Below, piece by piece: positions 46,834 through 56,449 of a stretch of DNA of 64,000 bases; within the stretch, counting starts at the first letter, position 1, and each line of letters begins with the position of its first letter. This stretch comes from Linanthus parryae (lineage: Eukaryota; Streptophyta; Magnoliopsida; Ericales; Polemoniaceae): the NCBI GenBank assembly GCA_023055425.1, contig JALGPY010000001.1:142005368-142069367 (forward strand). Reading direction: 5' to 3'. The translations under genes were made by a program, and so were the position numbers. The notes under the pieces were generated by a model. The model searched no databases. It was not told where the DNA came from and was given only the letters and a program-made list of their open reading frames with translations.

Positions 46834-47761
46834 ATGAAATTCTTCCGAGTTATCACAGATCGAGATGAAGACAACAACAACTTGGTAGGCCTTATGTCGC
46901 ATATATATGTGTGTATATATACACATGTATATGTGTGCTTTTTAGAAAGAAATTGGATTGAATAACACTAATATTAATTGTAATAAGAGATGGATTTATT
47001 AAAGATTTCAAGCATCTATTCACTGCAGCGACTGCCAGATGACTTTGTGCAACATCATCGATCCAATCTTGGAATTAATGCAGAACTTGTAGTCCCAGAT
47101 GGCCGAGTGTGGGAGATAAAAATGAAAAGTAGAGGTAACGACATATATTTGACAACAGGGTGGAAGGAATTTGCAGCTCATTATTCGCTCTCATATGGGC
47201 ACATGCTGACTTTCAAGTACGAGGGACATTCGAAATTCAAAGTGACAATCTATGGTCTCACTACATCAGAGCTAGATTACAGTGCTGGAGCTTCTATCCT
47301 GAATGCAAGAAAGTGTGCAGCTACTCGTGCATTGAATAAGGCTAATTCCTACAAGGCTCACTGCAACAAGCCATGTTTCGCTGTTGAAATACAGAAGTCC
47401 CATTTGGAATCTTCCGGCGGACTGGTAAACTTTCAATGTTAAATTTCATTTACAACGGCATTGTATTCAATTGCAACAATAGCGCCTAACAATCTCATGT
47501 TTGCATTACAGAATATACCAATTCAGTTCAGCAGGGCATACTTGAAAGAGCGGACAACAGTTGTGTACATTACAGGGACTTCTGGTAATACAACTTGGAC
47601 TTGCCGTTGTAAATACCCAGGTGGAGAGAACAGCGACAAGAGACGAGTGTCTTGGTATCAATTTGCCAGAAGCGCTTAATGTACGTACTGGAGATGCATG
47701 TGCCATGGAATTAGTTGATTCGAGCATGCCAAAATTTCGGGTGAAAGTGTTTCCAGCATAG
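46834..47761 (+). pseudogene. B3-domain protein (REM-like), second domain frameshifted
   Basis: A plant-specific DNA-binding B3 protein. Exons are 46834-46884 (MKFFRVITDRDEDNNNL), 47029-47424 and 47512-47761. The splice 46884/47029 gives the continuous B3 pattern FFRVI..., RLPDDFVQHHRSNLG, LVVPDGRVWEIKM, TGWKEFAAHYSLSYGHMLTFKYEG and FKVTIYG. That is one complete B3 domain of about 95 residues. The last exon starts a second B3 domain (IPIQFSRAYLKERTT, TWTCRCKYPGG, VSWYQFAR), but near 47680 the frame jumps by one: GDACAMELVDS and FRVKVFPA follow in another frame. Two-B3 proteins are typical of the REM family. B3 genes are not part of the Helitron core, so this is most simply a captured host gene. 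Confidence 0.75.
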
Positions 47762-48729
47762 CCTCAACGTATGAAAGTACTCTGTACTAAGAATATCCAG
47801 ACATTTCTTTAAATATTGTCATTCTGTCAACCTGTTCCAGTATTATTCTATGTTATTATCTTTGCAAAAACATAACAACCTAATGTTGCAATGTAACTAT
47901 TACTTTGATGACATGCATCATGTAGCGTGTAACTCAAAGCTCTGTCTATGGTTTGCTTAATATCTAATGCATTAAGTTACATTATGTTTCATATATATTG
48001 TGACATATCAAAGTAGCAATCTCTGTTCCCTTTTATTTCAACTAAACATGGCATGTTCAGTCACAACCTACCTTAACAATTCCAGCTGCAGTAATAATAA
48101 AGGCAAATCTTGCACACAAGCAACAACAGTATTTCAATTGTCGAATTGGATTGAATACTATCAGACTATAACACTCACATGCTGTTGTACAATTCAATGC
48201 CTCGAGATTCCACACATGCAAACTTCAAATAATGCATTTGTTGCAATATCTACCACATCATGAACAGGAACTACACCTGCTCACATACTGAATCTGCACA
48301 CACAAAGTCACAGATATTGAACGGTTGGCAGAGGTCTCTACAGAGCATCTCTTTTCAATTTCAGATGCAAATAGGTAAGAAGCTTCCAAATAGCTCATTG
48401 ATATATGAACCCTCTTGGAATGCACTTGCTGATCAGATAGTGCAGAAGTAATTGCGATCATGTGACCATCTCTGCAAATTGCACAATAAATTAACTACGA
48501 ATGTGAATTGTCAATTCAAGACATGATCAACACATATGAAATAACAGGATGAAAATTCAACTTGCAATGGTTACATCGAATTTACAAATTACATTAATTA
48601 TATATTGCAGAATATTTGACCAGAGGTATGGAAGACCTCACTATATAAGAACTGCTTCCCATGTCTACAATCAGTATCAAATTGCAAGCAATACAATTGA
48701 GATTCAGAAGTTGTATCACAATACAACTA
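47762..48729 (+). other. Helitron spacer, possible eroded RPA 5' part
   Basis: Short open frames with possible splice sites (TTGCAG at 48605-48610) precede the recognisable C-terminal RPA-like exons, but I could not match them to an OB-fold. Confidence 0.4.
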
Positions 48730-49720
48730 ACAAATCCGTTGTATACTGAAGATGATGCCGTCCAAGATTGCAGATATTCGTGCGTCACTGGTAAAGTTTG
48801 AAAACCTCAAATTATTGTTATCACAGAATGGGTGAAATTCCAGGATATCCATCTATGTGATAATATTTTTGATCTGCATATACTTTCGTCTTCTGAATTT
48901 ACAATAAGTATTTTCTACGTACAATCTTTAACGGAATTCTTCTTCTTGCATATACCTGCCCTTTGCTTTTCAATCTCTCCTCTTAATCATAATTTAACTT
49001 CATTCAAACTTCTTTATTTCATAATCCATCGTTCTGATTTCTGTTTCTCCGGCTTCATCAAACGCTGAGAAGCCTATGTATGAAGAAGCCTGGCTTAGGG
49101 TATCAACACGTATCTTTCCGACCAGTCAAACCACTTGGTTCAATGCATGTAACCGTTGCAATCGTGAACGTCGACGTCCATATTGTCCCGTATGTAATGA
49201 CATACAATGCGACACAAGCCCCAGGTTAATTATTTCACACCTGATGAATACATTAAAATTAACAAAATCTATTGGCTACAATTGAACACTACCAGTTCAC
49301 ACATGACAGGTACATTCGTGTATAATATGATTACATACCATTTTCACAGATGCCGCCTTATAGTGGAACTGCGAGATGACACTGGAATAATGGATGTGAT
49401 GATTTTCGGCCAGGCTGCGGAGACCCTTCTCCGAAACACAGCTGAAAATCTGGCAGCAATGACACCACAGGTATTACCTAATTTGCTCCGAACAACTACA
49501 ACCACAGTGCGGTACTTACTCATATGAAATATACAGCTGCTCATAGTTATGTAATACACAAATAACGGCATTATTTTCTCAGGAACAAGAAGCTCTACTG
49601 GTTGGCTTAAACATGGAAAATGCAAATGAAAATGTGTATGTTCGCGTGTTCAAATGCACGCCGCCAAACAACCACAGGGTAACTAAATGGGTCGTGAAAG
49701 AAGTTCAGTATGCATGGTAA
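48730..49720 (+). pseudogene. RPA1-like gene, copy B (C-terminal part only)
   Basis: Recognisable exons are about 48755-48790 (SKIADIRASL, the linker that precedes the third OB-fold in RPA1), 49070-49224 (YEEAWLRVSTRIF, WFNACNRCNRE and CPVC, a four-cysteine zinc site), 49350-49470 (CRLIVELRDDTGIMDVMIFG) and 49583-49720 (EQEALLVGLNM to the stop). Together these cover the zinc-containing DNA-binding domain C. The preceding OB-folds A and B are not recognisable, and stops interrupt the frame before 48755, so the gene is probably a 5'-truncated relic. It differs clearly from copy A, so the duplication is old. Confidence 0.65.
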
Positions 49721-50430
49721 ACAAATTGATATTCCATGCACAGTCGAAGACAATGCTGCTCAGCATATGAAGAGAAAGACCACCGAATGTTTGCCACATT
49801 GCTGCTACAGTGCATTCCACTGTTCAGAATGATGTTTTCTCTTTGTTCTGTTATGTTATAAATTGTACCGCTTTCTTCTTTTACCGCAAGTAATAATAAA
49901 ACGATATGAAGAAATCATATCTGCTGTTATAGTGTTACAACGTCCTCAATGAATTCAATATTTACACAATTTCTTTCGTCCATAACCGAATATAATCTGC
50001 ACATGTAATATAGTACACCTGTTAATGAAAAACTTCAGTAACTTAAGTGTTTTGGATATGGCGCCAGTTCACACATATTAGATAGCGTTTACACAGAGAG
50101 TCAGCATCCTATATACACATATTCATACCACTTATAATAAAAACCCTCTGTCATACATGTGAACAATGACAGCGTAGTTTACAGAACTCTTGTTGTTCAT
50201 ACGCACATTCATACCACATATGAATCCAATGACAGTGAGTGACTGGTGAATGTATAAACAGTCAAATTAAAAGAAACAAATTGCCTGACAAAGTCACGGA
50301 CCAATTGTCCAGTTTTATCTGGCATTATCTGCCATGCATTTCACCTCACCTCTTCTATAAAAAACCTATAGATCCATTATTCAAGATAACAAGGAGCATA
50401 AACTATCTATTCGTAGAATAAACAGCTACA
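49721..50430 (+). other. AT-rich Helitron spacer
   Basis: No gene was recognised. It should contain the 3' end of RPA copy B and the promoter of the next gene. Confidence 0.5.
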
Positions 50431-51243
50431 ATGTCAAGACACAGAAGAGCAGTCTCTGAGGAAGAAGTAAGCAGTAATGAAACTATTGCAAGTTCCTCAG
50501 CTTCAAGTCCATCACTCTCGCAGTTTGTTACTGCAGCAACTCGATTTCAAGAAACACCTCCGCCTCCCATTTTGACTCCTCGCAGTAAGTTTCCTACCAT
50601 GTTTTGCTATCTGCGGTACTTTCAAAATGTAATGCGGCCACAATATCATACGATATTAGTTAGCCAACGACATATCATATTTCCTGCTACATTAATTGAA
50701 ATATAAACCTGATATATATCTTAATACTCATTTCTCTACCTTGAAGGAGTGATAAGGATAAGTGTGCATGGTTTTATCTCACCGATAACCAATACCGGTG
50801 GAATCGGTGGTGTCTGCCGCGATGACAATGAAAACTGGCAGCTTGGTTTCATAGGAAGAATTGATGGAGTCTCTCAATTGGAAAGTGAGCTATGGGCAAT
50901 TTATCAAGGTATTCATTCAGCTTATGAAAATGACTGGAAAGAAATCAAGATTGAGACCTCCAACTATGAGGCCAGCAAAATCTTTCATCTCCAGACTACT
51001 GCTCCACTATCGATGAGGCGCGAGATCCGTGATGGATATGCATTGCTCAGACGCATGAAAATAGCCTTGATCCCTATCGAAAAACTGGACAACAGCGTTG
51101 CACAGCAGCTTGCATCTATGGGATCTCAACAAAGTGATCGTTTCAAAATATTGTATGATGCTCCAGATATTATTCAAGATCTAATTGTTGAGGACAAATT
51201 AGAAAATTGTAAGCGTTACACCTCCTCAACTGACACAGACTAA
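50431..51243 (+). CDS. RNase H-like protein, copy B, catalytic residues absent
   Basis: Two exons, 50431-50584 and 50747-51243, give 216 residues. After a Ser-rich start comes an RNase H-like fold of the RVT_3 type: VIRISVHGFI, NTGGIGGVCRDDNENW, GVSQLESELWAIYQGI, IKIETSNYEASKIF and ALIPIEKLDNSVAQQLA. The position of the first catalytic Asp holds His (SVHG), the third Asp position holds Asn (TSNYEA) and the last Asp position holds Gln (SVAQQL). Only the Glu of LESEL remains. The C-terminal tail (IIQDLIVEDKLENCKR) resembles that of the gene at 42140. The frame is open and splices cleanly, so a non-catalytic protein may be made. Confidence 0.65.
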
Positions 51244-51965
51244 TGCAATCTCATCTGTACGACAATTACGTCACTCTCTCCGTCGTATTCTGTAATTCTC
51301 ATCTTCAACTAAATAACAGCTATGTCAAGAGTTTATATTTCACTTACCGTTGTTAGTTCACTTCATTTATTTATATTATAACATTGATATGAATCTAATG
51401 ACCTGATTCCTGGTCAATTGAAGCCCCAAAACCCATATGTCAACTAATATACGTCGCGTGATCGAACGGCGCATTATTAGGTCATGATGAAATTGTTCTA
51501 CTAATTCATAGTGCATTGCTTGCATTATCCATCATATGTCTGATGTCTAAAACATCAACTAATATACATTGTGGCACCAGTGATATGAACTGATGACGTA
51601 CAATAAATACCAGTGAACTCCATTTAACATAATAAAACATGTGACTTATCAATGAAGGGGATGTTAAAAACAAGGGAGAGGGAAAAGAACAAAACCAACC
51701 AACACAGATTAATGCAGTCTGATCTCCCAACAATCTTCAGTCATGACAAAGTGATCGTTACAAAATATTATTTGATGCTCCAAATATTATTCAAGATCTA
51801 ATTGCCGAGGACAAGTTAGAAATTTGTAAGCATTACACCTCCTCTCACGACACAGACTAATGCAATCTCATCCGTACAACAATTACGTCCCTCCATGTAT
51901 GTTATTTTGTGATTTTGATGTTCAAATAAATAATAGCTATGTGAAGAGTTTATAATTCACTCACT
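51133..51965 (+). repeat. Direct duplication of the RNase H-B 3' end
   Basis: Positions 51133-51350 (end of coding region plus 3' flank) are repeated with about 10-15 percent divergence at 51751-51965: AAGTGATCGTT.CAAAATATT, ATTATTCAAGATCTAATTG, GACACAGACTAATGCAATCTC and AAGAGTTTATA.TTCACT. The second copy has no upstream coding region and is a pseudogene tail. Confidence 0.9.
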
Positions 51966-52684
51966 TAAGAGCTGTTATTTCATTTCATTTATCCATATGA
52001 GAAGATTGCTATCCAGTCGTATTTTCGAGTTCTCTTGCACTGAACTCACAGCGAACGACGAATACCGGTGAGCTTCGTTAAACATGGTTAAATGGATAAC
52101 TTATTGACAAAGGAGATGTTTAAAAAAATGAAAAAAAAAAGAAACAAAAAGGGTCAGCAAAGCTGTAAATATAATCTTGCGAATACATTGCACCGTATAT
52201 CTACGCTTGCCTCCGAACATATTAATAATTAACACATCAAATTTACGATCACTAAATCTATTGAAAATAGCCTATTTCTTGCATTAAATGTACGTATTGA
52301 TCCATTGTAGCCTCAGTAAAACTCCTTTCTAATTTATAACGTTCCGCTCAATCCATCATTAGAAATGCTTAAAACTGCTATGATTCCATATTCTGATTTG
52401 TGATTCATCTAATATGCTATAATTAATCCGATACAATAAATTGGTTCATGTCATATGCAAACTTTTAAATGATGAGTGCTTCAGATTGGACAACAAACTA
52501 ATGTGAACAAACATTAACTTAACTGAAATTAAAAACTGCATTCATAGACAAAATATTCTCCACGATTACATAGTTTTGCATAACTAATCAAAACTAAAAA
52601 TAACCCAACTTCATGACACTCATCATAAAACCTAACATCAAACTACACTTGACTGGAACAGAATACCAGAAGATGCAAGACCTT
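51966..52684 (+). other. AT-rich Helitron spacer
   Basis: No coding similarity. It holds the presumed 3' flank of the minus-strand ORF that follows. Confidence 0.5.
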
Positions 52685-53113
52685 CTACACCTTCGGTTTC
52701 TTCTGGGACGAATCCACAACGCTATCATCTCTCTTCTTCCTCTTCCCGCTCTGATCTTCTGTACCATCCGGTGGACAATTCGATTTCTTCCTCCGCGAAC
52801 CTTCACTGCCTTTGCCTTTAACTTTCTTCTTCTTCTTTGTACCGGGATGGTAAGTACACGTCCAGTTATATGGAAAAGAGGAAGCTGTGTCAACCCGCCA
52901 GAATTCATCTTTGTCCGATGCATCTGAATATATAGTTGACTCCGACCCCTTCCCAACCACATAGGAATTATCATGCCAACTCTCCCACGAAGATATACCC
53001 TCTGACAACTCCAACTCACTATCATATTGCTGACTTTTCTTCGTCTTCTTCTTCATGCTCTTCTTGGCAACCTTCCTCACCTTACTATCACTACTTTCTT
53101 TACCAGAATCCAT
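52685..53113 (-). CDS. Lys/Ser-rich small protein, unknown
   Basis: A 142-codon frame on the strand opposite to the other Helitron genes. It begins MDSGKESSDSK and has basic clusters (KKSMKKKTKK, TKKKKKVKGKG, GKRKKRDD) separated by an acidic/aromatic middle (SELELSEGISSWESWHD, DEFWRVDTASSFPYNWTC). The composition suggests a nuclear or nucleolar protein. I recognise no family. A TATATAAG lies about 40 bp upstream of the ATG. Its location just inside the Helitron 3' end makes it either cargo or a regulator of the element, but the coding status is not certain. Confidence 0.5.
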   Translation of the reverse strand: MDSGKESSDSKVRKVAKKSMKKKTKKSQQYDSELELSEGISSWESWHDNSYVVGKGSESTIYSDASDKDEFWRVDTASSFPYNWTCTYHPGTKKKKKVKGKGSEGSRRKKSNCPPDGTEDQSGKRKKRDDSVVDSSQKKPKV

Positions 53114-53152
53114 TGCTGTACTCTATGTTATTACCACAGCAAATTGGTTGTG

Positions 53153-53160
53153 CTTATATA
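53153..53160 (-). promoter_or_regulatory. Possible TATA box
   Basis: On the minus strand TATATAAG lies 40-47 bp upstream of the ATG at 53113. The spacing would leave a very short leader. Confidence 0.4.
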
Positions 53161-53900
53161 CAATTTATGAATATGAATGTGAAAAGACCGTTGCAACTGT
53201 TCACGTCCATTCAAAGAACTTATTACCATGCATCTTCTAAGAGACACGTCTGTATTAAATGCACACTTTGAATCAATGAGAAGATATTGCAAACCCCACT
53301 AAATCTACCGGCGAAATCTTCAACACACAAGAAACGATAGATCTTAATGATGAAACGTATATCAAAAGGAATCAGAGGGTGACTTATTGGAGAGGAAACT
53401 AGGCGTTGACAATAGATTAGGGTTTCAGGTTATAATTGTGTTTTCCTGGTGGTAGCGGCGCAATTAAAACCTCTGTAAGAGCAGCAGAGTATAATTATGA
53501 GAATCAATTTTGAAGAAGTATTTTCTATTACATCTATTTTAAAACCAAGAAAATAAAGTTCCAAGTTATTGTATCACAAACACACGTTTGTAAATATAAT
53601 TATTTTTTCTTTTAAGGAAAATATGTGCGATCAAATACACGTTCACTGACATTAGTAAATGTCAATATCAATTTCCTTGAGTGTGATTAATACACATAAT
53701 ATCAATTTGTTGCATCAAACCATAGATTTTGATGTCATCTTCTTAGAAAAAATTAAAAAACAATTTGTACTATGATGTCCTCTTCTTAGAAAAAATTAAA
53801 AACAATTTGTACTATACTCTTTATGCGACACATGAATTCCAATTACACGTATGGTGAGACAATTGTCAACTTCCAAACCGAACGACAACGCCCGGTGCAA
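53161..53900 (+). other. Helitron 3' subterminal region
   Basis: AT-rich and noncoding; it leads to the terminal hairpin. It includes the short tandem repeat listed next. Confidence 0.5.
53731..53815 (+). repeat. 43-bp tandem duplication
   Basis: GATGTCATCTTCTTAGAAAA ... CAATTTGTACTAT (53731-53773) is followed directly by a near-identical copy (53774-53815). Confidence 0.95.
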
Positions 53901-53908
53901 TGGCACGC

Positions 53909-53937
53909 CGCGCGCAACGCGCGTGGAGTGAACCTAG
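53909..53937 (+). other. Helitron 3' terminus with hairpin and CTAG
   Basis: CGCGCG-CAA-CGCGCG (53909-53923) forms a 6-bp GC stem with a CAA loop. Ten bases later the element ends in CTAG (53934-53937), followed by host T. This hairpin plus CTRR is the Helitron termination signal. Confidence 0.9.
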
Positions 53938-54901
53938 TATATATATAACCCTATATAAAAGAGGTAAAGCTCAAAACACATCAACGCCACCTTAGTAGTT
54001 TTTCTTAGGGCACAATCACGGACTCACTCCTACTCAAAATGTCCTCTAATCGCCAAGTACTCTTATGCTCCTTCAGGATTTGTATGAGTGGGTTGTGTCT
54101 CGTAAACGATTGTCATGCTCTCTCTCTCTCTATGCAGGTTGATGAAGTTGAAGATGAGGCGGTGGCCTTCTCAGCTTCCTTCCTCCACCTTCTACACCAC
54201 TCAAACTCCATATTCTCTCTCTTTTTCTCCCTCCATCTCCCTCACTCTCGGTCTCTCTCTATCACCATAAACGCAGCAGCAGTGGCAAAACAAGACCCCA
54301 CCACCGCCAACCTCCATTTTTTGTCGACAACGAGCTCTGGCCTAACCAACCCGGCGATACCCACGCCTTAATCTCCTTCTATGTCACCCTCTAGAGGTCC
54401 GTGGAACCAGCCCTGACGAGCTCCACCGCCGACACCATCGACGGGATCTCGACCCGTCTCGTTTCTTTGTCTCTCTTCGTCGTTCTTGGTGTGGATATGC
54501 TATTAATTTTGTCCTAATTCATTTTTTATTGTTAAAACTTGATCTTGGTAGCTTGAATGTGAGAAGATTTTAATCACAAGGGGTAAAGTTGTACAATATG
54601 AGACTTTGAGGGTAAAATTTGTTAAATGCAGAAAGCTCATTAAGTATGGCGATAACTGAATGTAGTTACAGTTAAACCTTAAGGGACTTGACGTATTTTT
54701 ACAATCCGCATTTTTACATATAATTACATTTTGGTTTAATTTGTTTAAATAGTTATTTAAAGTTAACAAATTTTATATTATAAATAAATTTTTTTAATGT
54801 AAATTAAAATATAAAATATGTATAAATATATAAGTAAATATCTACAATTTGTTTTCTTGAAAAAAAATATTAACAAAAATATGTTTTGTATCTCTCTCTA
54901 C

Positions 54902-54983
<82 letters not shown>

Positions 54984-55126
54984 AGAAATAATATTGTTTC
55001 ATATAAAATAAATGTCAATTAGTTTTAGTTAATTAAATAGTTAGTTTTTCAAATAACTATGAATATTGGCATTATTCTTTTTACCAACAATTAAATTTGT
55101 TTAATTAAATATATTGCTCTTTGTAA
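53938..55126. other. Intergenic DNA between Helitron and copia LTR
   Basis: ACCCTATATAAAAGAGGTAAAG just beyond the Helitron end resembles a Helitron left terminus and may be the edge of another copy, but no partner end is seen. The stretch 54030-54480 is gene-like in composition (Leu/Ser-rich frame 54039-54371, then GC-rich text) without recognisable homology. The remainder is AT-rich. Confidence 0.4.
54891..54981. repeat. (CT)n(TA)n microsatellite
   Basis: About 27 CT units with minor interruptions run directly into about 19 TA units. Confidence 0.95.
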
Positions 55127-56388
55127 TGTCAAGGCCTTGAATCAGCTTTCAAAATCTTGAATTTGTTCTCATAGGCTCGAAAATAGCATAGGCCTTGAAA
55201 CTGGATTCAAAGCCTTGAAACTGAATAACCTGTATGCTTATTCTGAGGGGAAGTTTCCTGTGAACTCTTCTTATCTGATTTATTCTCTCTCACCCCTATG
55301 CTTGATTTATTATTATTTGATGATGAAAGACAAACTGACTCGACATGTTTGAACATAAGAAATCATCTATTTTACTATGCCTTTGCAGGGAATTCTACTC
55401 CCTTGTTTGCAGGGAGAGTTTCCTAATCTGACTTGTGCAGGAAAGGAAACAGTTGGAGAAGATGATTTTGTGATCAATCAAACCTCCATGACAGCTTCTC
55501 AACTTGTTTAAATGCAAGATCACAACAATATCTCTGAATATTGTGATCACCTAACCATTGGAGAAGATGTCAAAGAGTCAAAGTTTGTTGCCTACACAAA
55601 AGGAGATTTGTTGCTGAAAATCTGGGAAGATTTGCAGAGCTTTTTGAAGTATAAATAAATATCATTTTTGAAGAAACAGAGACAATACTCAACGGGCAAA
55701 AAAGATAGACACAATTCTAGATTGACAAGCATCATAGAAGCACATCACTCTCACAATCCAACACACAGAAGTTCACTGCATTTTCCACTGCAGTTTTCTA
55801 CTCTAGTGTTCTTCTGTATTATACTTTATTGGTAGATAATTTCTTTAATACCTCTATATCATTCTTAAGGATTGTTCATAGTGAAAAATAGAGAATTCTT
55901 ATTTAATCAGTTAGCTAGAGCAGGTACTAGATAGGTTAGTGAGAACCACAAGCTGTAAACAGAGTAAGGCAATTCTTTGTGCTTGAGATCTAGGGCTTAG
56001 CTTTTGATTAATAAGAATTGATTTGAAAATCCTGCAGGGAGAAGATCCCTGACGTAGAGACGTAGGTCCAAGTGGACTGAACTCTATAAATCCCTTGTCT
56101 CTTACATTTACAGCTCAGTCATATTCATAGTTTTACAGCATTCAAACTTGTCTGTTTTTCAAGGGTTTGAAACTCTTTTCAAGACCTTGAAAAACACTTG
56201 TCTGTTTTACTGCAAGCTGTATTTCATATCAAAGGCTTGAATTTGTGTTCAAGGTCTTGCATTCCTTTGCACTAAAACTAAAAATCTTTTCCTCCTCTAG
56301 TTTTGCAAAAAGTTGTCATACTCTATTCACCCCCCCCCCCCTTCTAGAGTATTTGTGTTGCATATTCATCTGCGTACTCCCCCTTTCA
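55127..56388 (+). mobile_element. 5' LTR of a Ty1/copia element
   Basis: The right boundary is clear: CCCTTTCA, two bases (AT), then the primer-binding site. The left boundary is taken at TGTCAAGGCC, the nearest TG that gives a TG..CA pair, and is uncertain because the 3' LTR is outside the window. The LTR holds several copies of a TTCAAGGCCTTGAA-like palindrome, and the AATAAG motif and C run near its right end fit an R/U5 region. Confidence 0.6.
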
Positions 56389-56390
56389 AT

Positions 56391-56402
56391 TGGTATCAGA
56401 GC
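56391..56402 (+). other. Primer-binding site for initiator tRNA-Met
   Basis: TGGTATCAGAGC is the classic plant copia primer-binding site, complementary to the 3' end of initiator methionine tRNA, two bases after the LTR. Confidence 0.95.
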
Positions 56403-56449
56403 TTGTATCACTGTATAATATTTAACCATCTGGTGATCCTGAGTACTGC

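Larger units (their letters stand above)
21854..53937 (+). mobile_element. Giant Helitron, about 32 kb, with both ends
   Basis: A rolling-circle transposon. The left end is TC at 21854, followed by ATACTACCTATAATAAAAGG, close to the plant Helitron start TC..CTAT.ATAAAAG. The right end is CTAG at 53934-53937, preceded by a GC-rich hairpin about 10 nt upstream. The host bases at the two junctions are A (21853) and T (53938), as expected for insertion between A and T with no target duplication. Inside are the diagnostic Rep/helicase (HUH plus Pif1-like) and RPA1-like genes. The size comes from tandem repeats, a segmental duplication with an inversion, and added genes (RNase H-like, B3, coiled-coil). 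Typical plant autonomous Helitrons are around 8-20 kb, so this one is at the large end. Stops in Rep/helicase and in RPA suggest it cannot move by itself now. Confidence 0.9.

Noticed and set aside
54039..54480. Possible host gene fragment after the Helitron
   Set aside because: Leu/Ser-rich frame and GC-rich text without any recognisable domain; not enough to call a gene.
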